This document shows, piece by piece, positions 24,665-33,550 of a stretch of DNA of 64,000 bases. Under the pieces are notes generated by a model. That model was given only the letters and a program-made list of their open reading frames with translations, was not told the origin of the DNA and ran no database searches. The translations under genes and the position numbers were made by a program. Position 1 is the first letter of the stretch. Every line of letters starts with the position of its first letter. Origin of the DNA: an uncultured Oscillospiraceae bacterium (GTDB taxonomy: Bacteria; Bacillota; Clostridia; Oscillospirales; Acutalibacteraceae); contig CABULH010000002.1 in NCBI GenBank assembly GCA_902492455.1, positions 186,001-250,000 on the forward strand. The letters run 5' to 3'.

Positions 24665-25735
24665 ATGGATGAGAGAAAGTTATGCCTGATTACCTTTTCC
24701 AATAATGCGGACCACCAAAATGTGGTTTACAGCATGTTTAACGCGTTGAAAGACAAGGCGGATGTATACACCGTAGGAATTCAAAATCCGAAGTCCAGCA
24801 TAGCGCCGCATACGGAACGGAATTTCTATTTCGATTGTCCGCTGCGGCCGGGCATCGAAAAAGGCACCTTCCGTTTTTCCATTCTAAGGGAAATAGCCAG
24901 AACGATTAAAAAGGAAAATATTCGATACCTATATTTTGAGAGCATGCATATCTGGAATGCTTTCTTAATGCTTTTGTGCCCACAGTGCGTGAAAATCGTG
25001 GCCGTTCACGATGTGATCCCGCATGATGGAAATAAAGCGATGACACTGTGTAATTATGTCACGTGTCATATGGCGCATCATATCCTATTAAGAAATTATA
25101 TGTTTAAAGATACACTTTCTCAGAAGTATCATATCAATGCGAAAAAAATAACTTGCTTTGAGCTGTGGCGTTACTATCCGGAAGAAAAACCTGTTGTTTA
25201 TAATCAAAGCTTTTTATGCTTTGGTCGAATTCGGAAGTATAAGGGATTGGATTTGCTTGAAGAAATCGTTGCAAAGACGCCACAGGCTATGTATAAAATT
25301 GTTGGAGACCCAGATGAAGAAAGCGCTGAGATTGTAAAAAGACTCAAAACATATTCTAATGTTGATATGATTGATCGGGAAGTGACCGATCAGGAAATGG
25401 AAGATTTCTTTTTCAATAGCGATTGGATCATTTTGCCCTATTCATCCGCGACACAATCAGGTGTTATTACTGACGCTTGTAAATTCTCCAGACCAGTGAT
25501 TGCTTTTAATGTCGGAGCGATTTCGGAACAGGTTGAGGACGGCAAAACCGGCTTTTTGATTCCGGCGGGAGACCCGGATCAATTCGCGGAGAAGATCAGG
25601 ACGGTAAGTCGTTTTACGCGGGAAGAGACCCAGCTTTTCGCCCATAACGCTTATACGTTTGGTTACGAAAAATATGCGGCGGAGGCTGTGGCAGACCGCT
25701 TCCTCGAGGCGGTTTATAGCAGTTATCAAAAATAG
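24665..25735 (+). CDS. Glycosyltransferase, GT-B fold (family 4-like)
   Basis: A 356-residue GT-B glycosyltransferase. The C-terminal half carries the donor-binding features: SFLCFGRIRKYKGLDLLEEI (about residues 179-198), YKIVGDP, and the acidic pair region RPVIAFNVGAISEQVEDGKTG that corresponds to the EX7E motif. The N-terminal half includes KIVAVHDVIPHDGNK, typical of the acceptor domain. The ATG at 24665 is preceded by GTGAGG; a TTG two codons earlier is less likely. It probably adds one sugar of the surface repeat unit on the cytoplasmic side of the membrane. Donor and linkage cannot be read from sequence. Confidence 0.88.
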   Translation: MDERKLCLITFSNNADHQNVVYSMFNALKDKADVYTVGIQNPKSSIAPHTERNFYFDCPLRPGIEKGTFRFSILREIARTIKKENIRYLYFESMHIWNAFLMLLCPQCVKIVAVHDVIPHDGNKAMTLCNYVTCHMAHHILLRNYMFKDTLSQKYHINAKKITCFELWRYYPEEKPVVYNQSFLCFGRIRKYKGLDLLEEIVAKTPQAMYKIVGDPDEESAEIVKRLKTYSNVDMIDREVTDQEMEDFFFNSDWIILPYSSATQSGVITDACKFSRPVIAFNVGAISEQVEDGKTGFLIPAGDPDQFAEKIRTVSRFTREETQLFAHNAYTFGYEKYAAEAVADRFLEAVYSSYQK

Positions 25736-25753
25736 GGATATTTGGTGATTTGA

Positions 25754-26890
25754 ATGAATAAGCCTGAAATTTTAGCGCTGTATTTACCTCAGTATTATGA
25801 GACGGACTATAACAGTGAGTGGTGGGGAAAGGGTTATACGGAGTGGACAGCCTGCAAACAGGCTAGGCCGCTGTTTAAAGGACATTATCAGCCGAGAATT
25901 CCTCAAGAAGCGCGCTACTATAATCTTTCGGAAAAAGCCGCGATTATGAGCCAGGTGGAGCTTGCAAAGAAATATGGTATCGATGGATTTGTAATTTATC
26001 AATACTATTCGGTTAATGATAACAAATATGGTGACAAAAATGGAAAACATGGACGGATGTTGCTGAACAAGCCTACAGAGATCATCCGGGATCATAAGGA
26101 TATCGACTTCCCGTTTTGTCTGTATTGGGCTAATCATGACTGGAGAAAAATGTGGTTTGGGCAAGATCCCCAGATGCTGTGGCCTCAGCAGTATGGGGAT
26201 GAACAGGACTGGGAAGAGTTTTTTCAATACAATTTGCCGTATTTTCAGGATAAACGATATATTACAATTGATAATAAGCCGGTATATTTTATTTTTGCGT
26301 CCTGGCACTTTAAAAAGATAGAACAATTTATAGAATGTTGGAACCGTTTAGCTAAGCAAAATGGTTTTGATGGTGTGTTTTTTATCAAAACCGAAGATGC
26401 ACACAACGATAATACCATTGAACCGTTTAATGCGGTTTATCGTCGGGAGCCGTTTTATACTTTTGCCAAGGGCTTCACAAAAATGGATTTTATTCGAAGA
26501 CTTGTCAGAACCAGAGGAAGCAAGTTAGCGAATAAGCTGTTAAACAAAATGGATAAAGGCGTTATCGGATATACCTGCAGCTATGATAAAGCCTGGAACA
26601 GCATCATCAATCGTGATGATTACACTCAAGTCATACTTCCAGGCGCATTTGCCGACTGGGACAATACGGCAAGAAAACAATATAATGCGCAGATTTTGAC
26701 GGGTGCTTCACCTGAAAAATTCGGAATGTATTTAAAACAGCTGTATATAAAGTGTTCCAATCATAACGTTCCCTATATCATTATTAACGCATGGAACGAA
26801 TGGGCAGAAGGCGCGTATTTGGAACCGGATCAAAAATATGGCTGTTCTTACTTAAATGAAATATTGAAAATAAAAAATAATATGCAGTGA
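25754..26890 (+). CDS. WbsX-family (GH99-like) polysaccharide protein
   Basis: A 378-residue protein of the WbsX family, often annotated as glycosyltransferase WbsX but with a glycosidase family 99-like barrel. The start EILALYLPQYYETDYNSEWW and the block GKGYTEWTACKQARPLFKGH are the family signature. FCLYWANHDWRKMWFGQD and the closing NAWNEWAEGAYLEPD are also conserved. These genes are regular members of O-antigen and capsule clusters, where they are thought to act on the glycan; the exact reaction is not established. It lies 18 bases after the glycosyltransferase gene in an AT-richer part of the cluster. Confidence 0.88.
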   Translation: MNKPEILALYLPQYYETDYNSEWWGKGYTEWTACKQARPLFKGHYQPRIPQEARYYNLSEKAAIMSQVELAKKYGIDGFVIYQYYSVNDNKYGDKNGKHGRMLLNKPTEIIRDHKDIDFPFCLYWANHDWRKMWFGQDPQMLWPQQYGDEQDWEEFFQYNLPYFQDKRYITIDNKPVYFIFASWHFKKIEQFIECWNRLAKQNGFDGVFFIKTEDAHNDNTIEPFNAVYRREPFYTFAKGFTKMDFIRRLVRTRGSKLANKLLNKMDKGVIGYTCSYDKAWNSIINRDDYTQVILPGAFADWDNTARKQYNAQILTGASPEKFGMYLKQLYIKCSNHNVPYIIINAWNEWAEGAYLEPDQKYGCSYLNEILKIKNNMQ

Positions 26891-26985
26891 TGAGATGGAG
26901 TTCTAAAATGGTAATCAAATGCTGAAGCAATAAGCGAATCACGTGATACGGTGACTAATTGGCGAATATTGGGAGGCCCGCATCT

Positions 26986-28188
26986 ATGGTGCTGATATAT
27001 TTAATCATTTTCTTATGCTGCTTTAGCAAAAAACTGCGTACGATTCCTCCACGAACAAGGCAATTCGTTGTTTTATGGGTGCTGCTCTATTTGATTTTTA
27101 TGATTGCATATGAAATGTATGTGGAAAATAAGGTCGGCTGGGTCTATGGCGTTCCGCTTGACGATGATACCGGATGGATTTTTAAAGCGGCGGATGCAAT
27201 GCGTCAAGGAACGTCATGGGATCAGTTGTATCTTCTTGTAAACAGCAGCGATTATGATTTGGCGAATCGCGCTTTGGGCCTTGGAAATTTGGGACAGTAT
27301 TTGTACGCTACCTGGGTCTGCAGTGCTTTATATTATCCGACGTTTTTCGATATACATGTAAATTTATATCTGATTTATAGCATTCAGATCATTATGGTTT
27401 TTATAATGGGTATCGATATTGCAAATTATTTTTCCTCCATGATAGGACGAGATGATAACGAAGTTTATAGATTGTTCTGGCCGATTTTCATTGCATTTGT
27501 TTTTTGCCCGATAGTTCAATTCAGCGCTTATAAGTTGTTGAGAGAGACTTGGTTTGTTTTCTTTATGGTTCAAGCACTTCATACATTGGTTCAGTATAGC
27601 AAGGTAAAAAGAAAGGGTTTATTTGTTTTATCCGCAGTCTACGCGATTGGGTGTCTCTTATTGAGGCCTCATGCGGTCATTTTTCTTGTACCGGTTTTTA
27701 TCTATTTTAGCATCAGCAGCAGGATAGGGCAGATTGTGAATTTATCCTTACTGGCATTACTCTCCGCCGGTTCGTTTATTATAGTTTTTGCTGCTCAATT
27801 GGTCGGATGGGATTATCATATTGGAGCGATCAATATTGGAGAGGCGATACATTTATTACTATTTCCCAATATTATCAATCAATTTAGTGAGATGATGCAA
27901 ATTGGGAATAATCCGTCATGGGTAACCATTCTTTATTTTTTCCAATCGCTATGGAACGTAATATATCTGTCCATTGCGGTTATCGGTGTATTGACAGCGA
28001 GGAAACGGAAAAGCGGCTATATCTTTTGGATGGTTTTATTTTTGAATAATCTGATATTCTATACCATTCCGTATGATAGTGCGAATATGACGCCAAGATA
28101 TAAGCTACTTTTTCTGATTCCGCTCATATATTTTATTGGTTGGGGGATTCATTTCTTTAAGTGCAGAATTCGACTCAGTAGGAAATAA
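26986..28188 (+). CDS. Polytopic membrane protein, probable polysaccharide polymerase or GT-C type
   Basis: A 400-residue membrane protein with about ten hydrophobic spans (for example VLIYLIIFLCCF, FVVLWVLLYLIFMIAY, YAIGCLLLRPHAVIFLVPVF, LLFLIPLIYFIGWG). The conserved-looking outer loop DDDTGWIFKAADAMRQG (about residues 51-67) and the RPH motif in a late loop resemble membrane glycosyltransferases or Wzy-like polymerases. It is the only gene in the cluster with the size and topology of a polymerase, so that role is likely by elimination. The ATG at 26986 follows GGGAGG by 9 bases; the longer frame begins at an unsupported TTG. Confidence 0.72.
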   Translation: MVLIYLIIFLCCFSKKLRTIPPRTRQFVVLWVLLYLIFMIAYEMYVENKVGWVYGVPLDDDTGWIFKAADAMRQGTSWDQLYLLVNSSDYDLANRALGLGNLGQYLYATWVCSALYYPTFFDIHVNLYLIYSIQIIMVFIMGIDIANYFSSMIGRDDNEVYRLFWPIFIAFVFCPIVQFSAYKLLRETWFVFFMVQALHTLVQYSKVKRKGLFVLSAVYAIGCLLLRPHAVIFLVPVFIYFSISSRIGQIVNLSLLALLSAGSFIIVFAAQLVGWDYHIGAINIGEAIHLLLFPNIINQFSEMMQIGNNPSWVTILYFFQSLWNVIYLSIAVIGVLTARKRKSGYIFWMVLFLNNLIFYTIPYDSANMTPRYKLLFLIPLIYFIGWGIHFFKCRIRLSRK

Positions 28189-28216
28189 TGGCGGATTGTT
28201 TATAGGTGTGGATACT

Positions 28217-29317
28217 ATGAATAAACAGCGGAATTTAAGTCTAGACGTATTGAAGATTATTGCCATGCTTATGGTAGTTTCTGAACATATGTTGATCTAT
28301 ACTGGCGTAATGGATTCAGCAACCATTGGTTCGCCTCAATATATTATCATTTGGTTGCTTAGAAGCCTCGAAAAGTGTAATGTTAATTTGTTTATTTTGA
28401 TATCGGGTTATTACCTTTCCACATCAGAATTTAAATTTTCAAAAGTTGTTTTGAACATTTTAGAGGTTCAATTTTTTTCAATTCTGTCTTTTGTAGGAAC
28501 TTTGGCGCTTGGAGAAATGTCTTTTTCATTAAAATCGCTGATAAAAGCCATAATCCCCGTGATCGGCAACCAATATTGGTTTGCAACTACATATATTTCA
28601 TTATATTTACTAATGCCGGTTTTAAATTTCCTTATTGCAAAGCTTAATCAAAAACAGCATATTCTCACCATTGGCTTGGTATATGTTGTACAATGTATAT
28701 ATCCAAACTTTTTTTATCTAACAAGGTCGGCCAGTGGTGGCGGAAGAAATCTTTCTTGGTTCATTGTATTATATCTTACCGCATCTTATTTACATAAATA
28801 TTATCAAGTGAAAAAAACTGGGAAATCTTTTTGGCTCGCGGTTTTCGGAGGAATGACAATATGCTTATCTTTAAGCAAGATACTCCCTGCTATGATAGGC
28901 AATAACCAACAAAATGCGACCATAACAGAGCTTAGTTCATTTTTCTTTAGCAATGATTCGCCATTAGTATATATTTCGTCCTGTGCCCTTTTTGTTGTAT
29001 TTTTGCGCTTTAACAAGAGTCCCCAGAAACTGCTTATTGAGAAAGGAATATGGCTATTATCGAGATCCTCATTCGCAGTTTATCTGCTACATGACGGGTT
29101 GCTCAAAAGCTTTATCTTTGGCGTAATAAATTTAAACCATTATATAGATTCTGCATTCCTGTTTTTCTTCATTTTTATATGGCCTATAATCATTTATTTA
29201 GTCGCCACTTTGGTTGATCAACCTAGGATACTGCTTTTTCAACAGATTGCTAAATTAAAATTTTTTGAAAAGGCAAGCAAGTATATTGATAGATCTATAA
29301 AAAATATATTTAATTAA
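28217..29317 (+). CDS. Acyltransferase family 3 membrane protein
   Basis: A 366-residue integral membrane acyltransferase (acyltransferase 3/OafA-like). It starts RNLSLDVLKIIAMLMVVSEH, where the late His of this first helix is the conserved catalytic residue, and has about ten further spans. The segment SGYYLSTSEFKFSK is the usual turn after helix two. Members transfer acetyl or other acyl groups onto sugars of surface polysaccharides. It begins 28 bases after the polymerase-like gene. The upstream longer frame is a shadow of that gene; AGGTGTGG precedes the ATG at 28217. Confidence 0.87.
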   Translation: MNKQRNLSLDVLKIIAMLMVVSEHMLIYTGVMDSATIGSPQYIIIWLLRSLEKCNVNLFILISGYYLSTSEFKFSKVVLNILEVQFFSILSFVGTLALGEMSFSLKSLIKAIIPVIGNQYWFATTYISLYLLMPVLNFLIAKLNQKQHILTIGLVYVVQCIYPNFFYLTRSASGGGRNLSWFIVLYLTASYLHKYYQVKKTGKSFWLAVFGGMTICLSLSKILPAMIGNNQQNATITELSSFFFSNDSPLVYISSCALFVVFLRFNKSPQKLLIEKGIWLLSRSSFAVYLLHDGLLKSFIFGVINLNHYIDSAFLFFFIFIWPIIIYLVATLVDQPRILLFQQIAKLKFFEKASKYIDRSIKNIFN

Positions 29318-29334
29318 AGAAAGCGTTGAAAAAT

Positions 29335-30546
29335 ATGATTCGATTTTTATCGATTTCTCCCGTAATTCCATATGATGGAATAGGACATGCCGGTGGGAAA
29401 ACGTATAACTTTTATTTGAAGAAATTAAACTTATCAGATGATGTAGACTTAAATGTCCTGGCGTTCTGTCGAAAAAGGGATGCCGAGTTATGTGATTTGG
29501 AAAAATATCATGTTCGTTATAAGTTGATTTTCAGCAGTGGCAATTTTATAACCAATATGAAACACCTATTTTTTGATTTGCTTGGATGGGCTATGGGACA
29601 TAGCAAGATGTTTTCATTATATAAATTGCGGGAAATCATGGCTTATTTAAAAAAATTAAAAAAGGCTGATAGTCTGCCTGACATAATAGAATTGGAATGG
29701 ACAAATTTCGTGCTTTACGCCAAAACAATTCACAAAAAATATCCCTCGATTCGATTGATAGCTTCAGAACATGATGTTAGTTTTCTGGGGGCTCAGCGAA
29801 AACAGCAACGAGCCAAGGGCTTCAAACAGCTTTTGCTGAAGAGAGATTGCAGATTATTAAAAAAAGAAGAATTAGAAGCGCTGCATTATTGCAGTATCGT
29901 GATGCCTCAGAATGAAAAAGATAAAATGCTGTTGGTTGAACATGGTATAAAGGCAGAATGCATTTTTGTGTTAACGCCTTTTTATCATAATATGGAGTAC
30001 ATCGTTAGATCTGATGTGAATTATGATATTCTATTCTGGGGAGCGATGTATCGAGAAGAGAATTACCAGGCGGCGTTATGGTTCATTCGTCAGGTCATGC
30101 CGCTTTTAGCGGATACGAATATTCGTTTTGTGGTGGCGGGGAATCGGCCTCCACAGGAATTAATAGATTGTCAGAGCGAACGTATTATTATTACTGGTTT
30201 TGTAGAGGATGAGACTTCATATTTTGAAAAAAGCCTATGCTTTGTTTCGCCTCTGCTTACGGGAGCGGGAATCAAAGTAAAAATAATTGAGGCACTTTCA
30301 GCGGGTATCCCGGTTATAACAAATGATATCGGGATCGAGGGCATTCCCGCTAAAAATTGCAGCAGCTATTTTCATTGTGATTCACCAGAAAGTTATGAAA
30401 TAATCATCCGCAGGCTATTGAATGGAAATATCAATCTACTGGAATTACAAACAAAACAGCGAGAGGTTGTAGATCAGTATTTTAATCTGGAGTTATCCGT
30501 CGATAGATATTGTGATGTTGTATTGCGTTTAGGTTGTAGCAGTTAG
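29335..30546 (+). CDS. Glycosyltransferase, GT-B fold (family 4-like)
   Basis: A 403-residue glycosyltransferase. The N-terminal part has the GT-B acceptor loop VIPYDGIGHAGGKTYNFYL, and the C-terminal part has the donor-binding features: DILFWGAMYREENYQAALWF, FVVAGNRPP, then PLLTGAGIKVKIIEALSAGIP leading to TNDIGIEGI, which is the signature of family 1/4 transferases. It would extend the repeat unit. The ATG at 29335 is preferred to a TTG three codons earlier because the purine-rich AAAGAAAG site is then correctly spaced. Its DNA is markedly AT-rich. Confidence 0.87.
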   Translation: MIRFLSISPVIPYDGIGHAGGKTYNFYLKKLNLSDDVDLNVLAFCRKRDAELCDLEKYHVRYKLIFSSGNFITNMKHLFFDLLGWAMGHSKMFSLYKLREIMAYLKKLKKADSLPDIIELEWTNFVLYAKTIHKKYPSIRLIASEHDVSFLGAQRKQQRAKGFKQLLLKRDCRLLKKEELEALHYCSIVMPQNEKDKMLLVEHGIKAECIFVLTPFYHNMEYIVRSDVNYDILFWGAMYREENYQAALWFIRQVMPLLADTNIRFVVAGNRPPQELIDCQSERIIITGFVEDETSYFEKSLCFVSPLLTGAGIKVKIIEALSAGIPVITNDIGIEGIPAKNCSSYFHCDSPESYEIIIRRLLNGNINLLELQTKQREVVDQYFNLELSVDRYCDVVLRLGCSS

Positions 30547-30554
30547 GAGGATAT

Positions 30555-31643
30555 ATGCGAAAAAATGTTTTAATCTCGACCACACGCCAATGGAATCCTG
30601 GCGACGAGTTTATTATGCAGGGAGCGCTTCATGCTCTTGAATACACATATGGAGATATATGGAATCCAATCCTTTTTAATCGTAACCCAGATATACGCGG
30701 CGGAAGCCGCTGGAGGAATCGGACGCGCACGTCCGCGTATACCTATATTTGGGATCAAAAGGTTTTTAAAGGAAAAGGTATCCTTCAAGAATTGTTTGGA
30801 ATTGGGCATTTCGATAATTCATTTAAGGATGATATGGACAGCGGCAATATTGATCTGGCCCTTTTTGCGGGATCTCCCGAATGGTATGGAAACCGCTTGA
30901 TCCCCATGTACCAAACCATTGAAAAATCGGATGTCCCGACTGTCTTCCTTGGCTTAGGCGCGGGCGATTCTTCGGCTTTTTCTGATAGCATTCCTGCTGT
31001 AGACCGGGTTTTGCGCAAAGCAAAACTCATTACCACAAGAGATCACTCGACAGAGCAGCTGCTCCAAGAGTATGGGGCGCAGTATGTTCCATGTCCCGCT
31101 CTGTTGGCGGCCCCATCCAACCGGCTGGTAAAAAAGGTGAATAGAATCGGCTTGATTTATGCAACTGACCATACGGTTAACGGCAACAATGTATCAAAAG
31201 AAATGCACGCATATATTGTAACGCTTTATAGGAAATTGCTGGAAAGATATCCAGCTGGTATTATTTGCCATTATATTGATGAGTTAGATCAGGCAAAACA
31301 AGAATTTCCGCATGCGGAAATTTTTTATTCCTATGATTCAAAGGAATATGCAGATATATATGATCATTTTGATTTGGTGGTCGGCGGAAGAGTGCATGGT
31401 ATTGGGATGAGTGCATCGCTTGGTATTCCGGGTATTATGATAAAACATGATAGTAGATCCAGTACAACGGATGGCTTTTTGGCACCAAGTTTTCAGGTAG
31501 ATACTTCTGTGAATCTGGTAACTGAGCAGATCGAAAAAATGTCTGACGGGATTACCGAATTATCAGAGAAATTGATTGCTCATAAAAAAAATGTATTGGA
31601 ACAATATAAAATGTTATTTTTAAAAAGGAACCTACTATTGTAA
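30555..31643 (+). CDS. Polysaccharide pyruvyl transferase family protein
   Basis: A 362-residue protein of the polysaccharide pyruvyl transferase superfamily (CsaB/WcaK-like), which puts ketal pyruvate on a sugar of a cell-surface polymer. The opening ISTTRQWNPGDEFIMQGALH has the family's glycine-aspartate start. FLGLGAGDSSAF and ITTRDHSTEQLLQEYG are mid-domain blocks, and GGRVHGIGMSASLGIPGIM is the hallmark C-terminal motif. Pyruvylated polymer can serve as a ligand for S-layer homology domains; whether it does so here is not shown. AGGAGG precedes the ATG. Confidence 0.85.
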   Translation: MRKNVLISTTRQWNPGDEFIMQGALHALEYTYGDIWNPILFNRNPDIRGGSRWRNRTRTSAYTYIWDQKVFKGKGILQELFGIGHFDNSFKDDMDSGNIDLALFAGSPEWYGNRLIPMYQTIEKSDVPTVFLGLGAGDSSAFSDSIPAVDRVLRKAKLITTRDHSTEQLLQEYGAQYVPCPALLAAPSNRLVKKVNRIGLIYATDHTVNGNNVSKEMHAYIVTLYRKLLERYPAGIICHYIDELDQAKQEFPHAEIFYSYDSKEYADIYDHFDLVVGGRVHGIGMSASLGIPGIMIKHDSRSSTTDGFLAPSFQVDTSVNLVTEQIEKMSDGITELSEKLIAHKKNVLEQYKMLFLKRNLLL

Positions 31644-31759
31644 AAAGGGACGACATAATTGGATCGGCTTGATTATTTTATATTACTTACGATCCTTAGC
31701 AATTTGTTACAGTGTAAGTAAAAGAAAAAATCATATGGAATTTATATATGAGGAACGAA

Positions 31760-33181
31760 ATGAACAGGAATAAAGAGCTTGCTAAAAATACCGTTATTAT
31801 TACATTAGGGAAAGTTTGTACGCAGTTTATCAGCTTTTTCCTGTTGCCCTTGTATACTGCCTTATTGACGACAGAACAGTATGGAGCTGTGGATTTGGTA
31901 TCCACTTATGTTCAGCTGCTGCTTCCTATTGTCATTTTCCAGATTGACCAAGCGGTTTTTCGCTATCTGATTGATAAGAGAAAAGATCTGGAAAGCGAGA
32001 CGGAGCTTATTTCCTCAACGCTGGCGTTCGCTTTTCTGCAGTTTATTCTGTTTACCCTGCTGTTTTCCATTATTTTAATCTGCTTCAAAATTCCATATGG
32101 ATGGTTTTTATACATCAATGTACTGGCCGCTTCCTTATCCAGCATTTTTTTGCAGATCGTTCGGGGCATTGGAGACAACGGCTCTTATGCAATAGCCAGT
32201 TTTTTGGCTGGTTTTTTTGCGGTATTGCTGAATGTTGTTTTTATCGCCGGCCTGAACATGAAGGCGGAAGGCATGATGCTGGCCACTTTTTTGTCCAATA
32301 TGATCTGTACGGTATATATTTTCTTCAAGAAACACATTTACAGATATATAAGCCTGAAAAAAATAAGCGTGCAGCAGATCCGGAAAATGTTGGGGTATTC
32401 CCTTCCTCTCATCCCCAATGCGTTATCCTGGTGGGTTGTCAATGCATCGGATCGAAGCATTGTTTTGCTGTTTTTGGGCACATCAGCCAATGGGGTGCTG
32501 GCCGCTTCCCACAAATTTTCCACCATGTTTACGTCCATTTATAATATTTTTAGTTTATCTTGGACGGAATCGGCTTCGCTGCATCTGAAAGAAGCCGATG
32601 GAGAAGCCTTTTTTTCCAACATAGTGGACACGGTATACAGGCTTTTTGTGGCGGTATGCATTGGCATTATTGCCTGTATGCCCTTTGTGTTTCCGATTAT
32701 GGTCAATGCGAGCTATTCAGAGGCTTACTATCAGATCCCGATCTATATGATTGCCGGCATGTTTAATGTTGTGGCTGGTCTGTACGGAGTGGTTTATATT
32801 GCGAATCGAAACACGACGGCAATAGCAAAAACCTCCATTATTGCAGGCGTTGTGAATATCATTGTAAATTTGGCTCTGATTCAATATATTGGGTTATATG
32901 CAGCATCTATTTCGTCTGCGGTTGCCTATGGAGCTATGGCCGTATACAGATGTTTTGATATTAAAAAATATTTGAAGCCGAAGATAAATAAGCCTATATT
33001 ATTGAGTTCAATCGTGGTCTTCACGGTAATAACAAGCATATATTATTCTCAAAACTTATATCTGGAAGTTATAGGACTCATCGTAACGGTTCTATACGCA
33101 TTGGTTATCAATTTTAGATTTATAATCAGCATACTCAGGACAATAAAAGGTATTATCAAAAGGCGGCATAACGACTGTTAA
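31760..33181 (+). CDS. Polysaccharide flippase (Wzx/RfbX-like)
   Basis: A 473-residue membrane protein with 12-14 hydrophobic helices, of the MATE-like flippase superfamily that turns lipid-linked repeat units across the membrane. The opening ELAKNTVIITLGKVCTQFIS and SFFLLPLYTALLTTEQYGAVD are typical of Wzx. SLPLIPNALSWWVVNASDRS (about residues 214-233) is the conserved helix-7 region. Both ATG 31748 and ATG 31760 are possible; AGGA sits well only before the second. It is the last gene of the cluster, and together with the polymerase-like gene it points to a Wzx/Wzy assembly route. Confidence 0.9.
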   Translation: MNRNKELAKNTVIITLGKVCTQFISFFLLPLYTALLTTEQYGAVDLVSTYVQLLLPIVIFQIDQAVFRYLIDKRKDLESETELISSTLAFAFLQFILFTLLFSIILICFKIPYGWFLYINVLAASLSSIFLQIVRGIGDNGSYAIASFLAGFFAVLLNVVFIAGLNMKAEGMMLATFLSNMICTVYIFFKKHIYRYISLKKISVQQIRKMLGYSLPLIPNALSWWVVNASDRSIVLLFLGTSANGVLAASHKFSTMFTSIYNIFSLSWTESASLHLKEADGEAFFSNIVDTVYRLFVAVCIGIIACMPFVFPIMVNASYSEAYYQIPIYMIAGMFNVVAGLYGVVYIANRNTTAIAKTSIIAGVVNIIVNLALIQYIGLYAASISSAVAYGAMAVYRCFDIKKYLKPKINKPILLSSIVVFTVITSIYYSQNLYLEVIGLIVTVLYALVINFRFIISILRTIKGIIKRRHNDC

Positions 33182-33440
33182 TCTATGTCAAAAATATCGC
33201 ACGAAAAAGGTTAAGAAATAATTATTACGATGTCATTTTTGCTTGCTTAATCAAAAATCAATTCGAATTTATGTGTCCGATTTGTTCTTGATTGGTAGCC
33301 CAGGGAAACTTCACACAAGAAGTTTCTACAAATCGCGCAGAGTGGCTAACTGTGCGACCGGCATCGACTTACGCCAATATATCTTTTAGTCAACGAAGCT
33401 TGAAGCCCCTTTTATCCGTGTGAGAAAGCAAGAAAACCTT
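33182..33440. other. Gene-free stretch after the polysaccharide cluster
   Basis: The gap from the flippase gene to the DUF4317 gene is about 370 bases. It holds two adjacent hairpins and the DUF4317 promoter (each listed separately). No open frame of interest and no U-tailed terminator for the cluster were found. Confidence 0.5.
33305..33357 (+). other. Two adjacent hairpins downstream of the flippase gene
   Basis: GAAACTTC (33305-33312) pairs exactly with GAAGTTTC (33319-33326) over a 6-base loop. A second stem follows: TCGCGCAG with CTGTGCGA (about 33333-33357, one G-U pair, 9-base loop). Neither is followed by a U-run. They may be a weak 3' end of the cluster transcript or a small structured RNA. 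Confidence 0.45.
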
Positions 33441-33469
33441 TTGATCCCTTTTGAAAGCTGTGATATACT
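33441..33469 (+). promoter_or_regulatory. Promoter of the DUF4317 gene
   Basis: TTGATC (33441-33446) and TATACT (33464-33469) are spaced by 17 bases, about 75 bases ahead of the start codon. Confidence 0.65.
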
Positions 33470-33550
33470 GTATCTCTGGAGCGCGGCCGTCCGGGAGGAC
33501 CGGATGCGTTGAGACGGCTCCGAATGGCAGTAAAAAGGGGACTGAAACAT

